A DNA stretch of 64,000 bases from Limisphaera sp049537155 (GTDB lineage: Bacteria; Verrucomicrobiota; Verrucomicrobiia; Limisphaerales; Limisphaeraceae). The translations under genes and the position numbers were made by a program. The stretch lies in NCBI RefSeq assembly GCF_049537155.1, contig NZ_JBMVQZ010000011.1:76426-140425 (forward strand). Reading direction: 5' to 3'. Shown in pieces: positions 62,724 to 64,000 of this stretch (its first letter is position 1; every line of letters begins with the position of its first letter). The notes below the pieces were generated by a model. That model had not been told where the DNA came from. It saw nothing but the letters and a program-made list of their open reading frames with translations, and did not search any database.

Positions 62724-63406
62724 CTTGGTCCCCACCAGGACAGGCTCGCCCACAGGAGGCCCAGGACCAGAACGACCAGGGCCACGGGCCATGTCAATGC
62801 CAGTCCCAGCAGACAAAGCCGCCCGAACGACACGCCTTCCCACCAGCGAAAGGGCCGGACCTCCGGAGTTTCCGAGGCTGCGGTTTCTGCTGCCCCGCCC
62901 GGGCGATTCAGCAGGGGGAATTTGAGTCGGGCACTGTTCCATTCCATGCGCGCGTTTTCGATGACCGTCAGGGCCCGGGTCAGCTCCATGTTAAGGTTCT
63001 CCGGCGACCAGGTTTCCTCGCGGATGGAACGGATCTTTTCGAGCGCCTCGCGGAAGGAAGCAAGGGTTCGCGCCATCTGCTCGGCCTGGGACCGGGTTTC
63101 GTGCTCTGCCTCTTCCAGAAGGGCGATCCCGCGCGTCAGGTGCTCCAGCATCTCTGCGCGACCGGTCTGGAGCTCGACCTGGCGGCGGCGCAGTTCCTCC
63201 AGCGCGGCACGTTCGCGTTCGAGCGATTCCTGGACCTGTTTCAGCTCGGCCAGGCGCTGCTGGGTCTCCAGGACTTTCGAGTCCAGTTCCTCCCGGGTGA
63301 GGATCCGCGACGTTCCTGCCCGTCCGGGGCCGGCGGCTGCCGACCCGGTCCGCCCCTGGTGGCTGTCGGGATCCACGAACTCGGAAGCGTCATATACCGC
63401 AGGCAT
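62720..63406 (-). CDS. Coiled-coil protein with C-terminal membrane segments
   Basis: The 228-residue protein has a long coiled coil (residues about 35-150, e.g. QQRLAELKQVQESLERERAA) and then a membrane domain with one or two helices (LCLLGLALTWPVALVVLVLG). It starts at ATG 63406; the frame continues upstream into the tRNA gene but that part is not a protein. It leads the unit with the two following small membrane genes. A structural role at the inner membrane is possible; no family is recognised. Confidence 0.65.
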   Translation of the reverse strand: MPAVYDASEFVDPDSHQGRTGSAAAGPGRAGTSRILTREELDSKVLETQQRLAELKQVQESLERERAALEELRRRQVELQTGRAEMLEHLTRGIALLEEAEHETRSQAEQMARTLASFREALEKIRSIREETWSPENLNMELTRALTVIENARMEWNSARLKFPLLNRPGGAAETAASETPEVRPFRWWEGVSFGRLCLLGLALTWPVALVVLVLGLLWASLSWWGPR

Positions 63407-63853
63407 GAGCCGACTGTAGGCCGGTGACGCGGCCCCGTAAAGTGCCGCTCGCTGTCGCGCCGGGTTTACGATTGAACGCGGCTCCGTGGGGCGGCGAGAG
63501 GTCTTTCCCTCCCGTTCAATACCCGGGGTGTCCGCGGTAGACGGGGGCTGCAAAAGGGTGGGGAGAAGTCCCACGCCGCGGTTCCTGACCTTCTTTTCAA
63601 GGCACGGCGTCCGGCCGCCGAGTGGGTATGGCCGGACGAAAGGGGCTTTCCGTGTGCCAGGAAACCGTCCGGGCCGGACCGGATTCGGCCAGGATGGGAG
63701 GAGAACGCCATCCCCGGCCACGGGCCTGGTGACGGGAAGCGAAGAGTTGCTCCGGCGACTCGCTCGGGCGGCCGTCGGGGAAAAGAAAGCCCGATCAGAT
63801 GCCGGTGTGCGACCGGGCGCGCGGCGGCTGCAGGGCAAGAGGGAAAAACAGTT
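63407..63853. other. Spacer between tRNA-Ala and the coiled-coil gene
   Basis: This 447-base region probably carries the promoter of the four-gene minus-strand unit. No RNA gene, repeat or recognisable protein was found. Confidence 0.35.
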
Positions 63854-63929
63854 TGGTGGAGCCGAGGGGACTCGAACCCCTGACCCCCACAATGCCATTG
63901 TGGTGCTCTACCAACTGAGCTACGACCCC
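63854..63929 (-). tRNA. tRNA-Ala, anticodon GGC
   Basis: The 76-base cloverleaf folds fully. Acceptor GGGGTCG pairs with CGGCTCC and contains the G3-U70 pair that identifies alanine tRNA. The anticodon stem CCACA/TGTGG encloses ATGGCAT with anticodon GGC, and the T arm is AGGGG-TTCGAGT-CCCCT. CCA is encoded. It reads GCC and GCU codons. Confidence 0.96.
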
Positions 63930-63943
63930 ACCGGTCAGGACCC

Positions 63944-63971
63944 AATCTATCCCGGGCGCATGATTTGTCAA
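63944..63971 (-). promoter_or_regulatory. Promoter of tRNA-Ala
   Basis: On the minus strand a perfect TTGACA (63966-63971) and TAGATT (63944-63949) are separated by 16 bases. The -10 hexamer ends 14 bases before the mature tRNA 5' end. Hexamer and spacing equal those of the rpsB promoter. Confidence 0.75.
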
Positions 63972-64000
63972 AGGGTTTGTCCGGTAAGAAACAGCAGCGC

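Overview
The window is GC-rich bacterial DNA from a diderm (Gram-negative) organism. It encodes an outer membrane assembly set (LptD, LptE and BamD homologues), Ton-type energisers (ExbB/ExbD), a type II secretion-like pseudopilin operon, PEP-CTERM proteins and many secreted glycoside hydrolases. Gene style (PEP-CTERM proteins, PA14/Ig-like mosaics, secreted proteins sharing a short C-terminal module, a trypanosome-type phosphofructokinase, single-chain pyruvate dehydrogenase E1) points to Verrucomicrobiota, perhaps near Limisphaera/Pedosphaera. This placement is inferred from family content; no rRNA is present.

Layout. 1-1.6 kb: a TonB C-terminus followed by exbB-exbD. 1.9-5.4 kb (minus): a coiled-coil membrane protein, an RlmD-like rRNA methyltransferase and a phosphofructokinase. 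5.8-14.1 kb: polysaccharide-related secreted proteins (GH127-like, GH5-like, a three-PA14 protein) and a lone response regulator. 14.2-16.3 kb: rpsB-tsf with promoter, structured leader and a strong terminator. 16.3-23.5 kb: HAD hydrolase, glycosyltransferase, lptE-bamD, then HPr, gatC and lptD. 23.7-27.4 kb: a periplasmic binding protein with a multi-PAS hybrid histidine kinase.

28.2-41.1 kb is the most notable region. A complete type III-B operon cmr2(cas10)-cmr3-cmr4-cmr5-cmr6-cmr1 is followed by a Phd/VapC toxin-antitoxin pair and a CARF-adenosine deaminase fusion (Cad1 type) with all deaminase metal and catalytic residues in place. Next come an unknown small ORF and a Nudix hydrolase. 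The Cas10 cyclase motif GGDD is intact, so the likely circuit is: target RNA is recognised by Cmr, Cas10 makes cyclic oligoadenylate, and Cad1 deaminates ATP/adenosine nucleotides. The Nudix enzyme may process the product. No CRISPR array, cas6, cas1/cas2 or HEPN nuclease lies in the window. A 9-bp-period repeat family occurs at four places in this locus, once inside the cad1 coding sequence.

41.1-44.1 kb (minus): a GH99/71-like enzyme and two tandem paralogous secreted proteins, one with a PEP-CTERM tail. 44.4-50.1 kb: sugar phosphate isomerase-like enzyme, ThrH, an SDR, a HAD-IIB phosphatase, a Nudix hydrolase and LarE. 50.3-54.5 kb: a tightly overlapping gspF-H-I-J-K-like operon. 54.6-64 kb: a POT peptide transporter, exported MsrB, lipoate ligase divergent from aceE, Ogt, three small membrane/coiled-coil proteins and tRNA-Ala(GGC) with a clear promoter.
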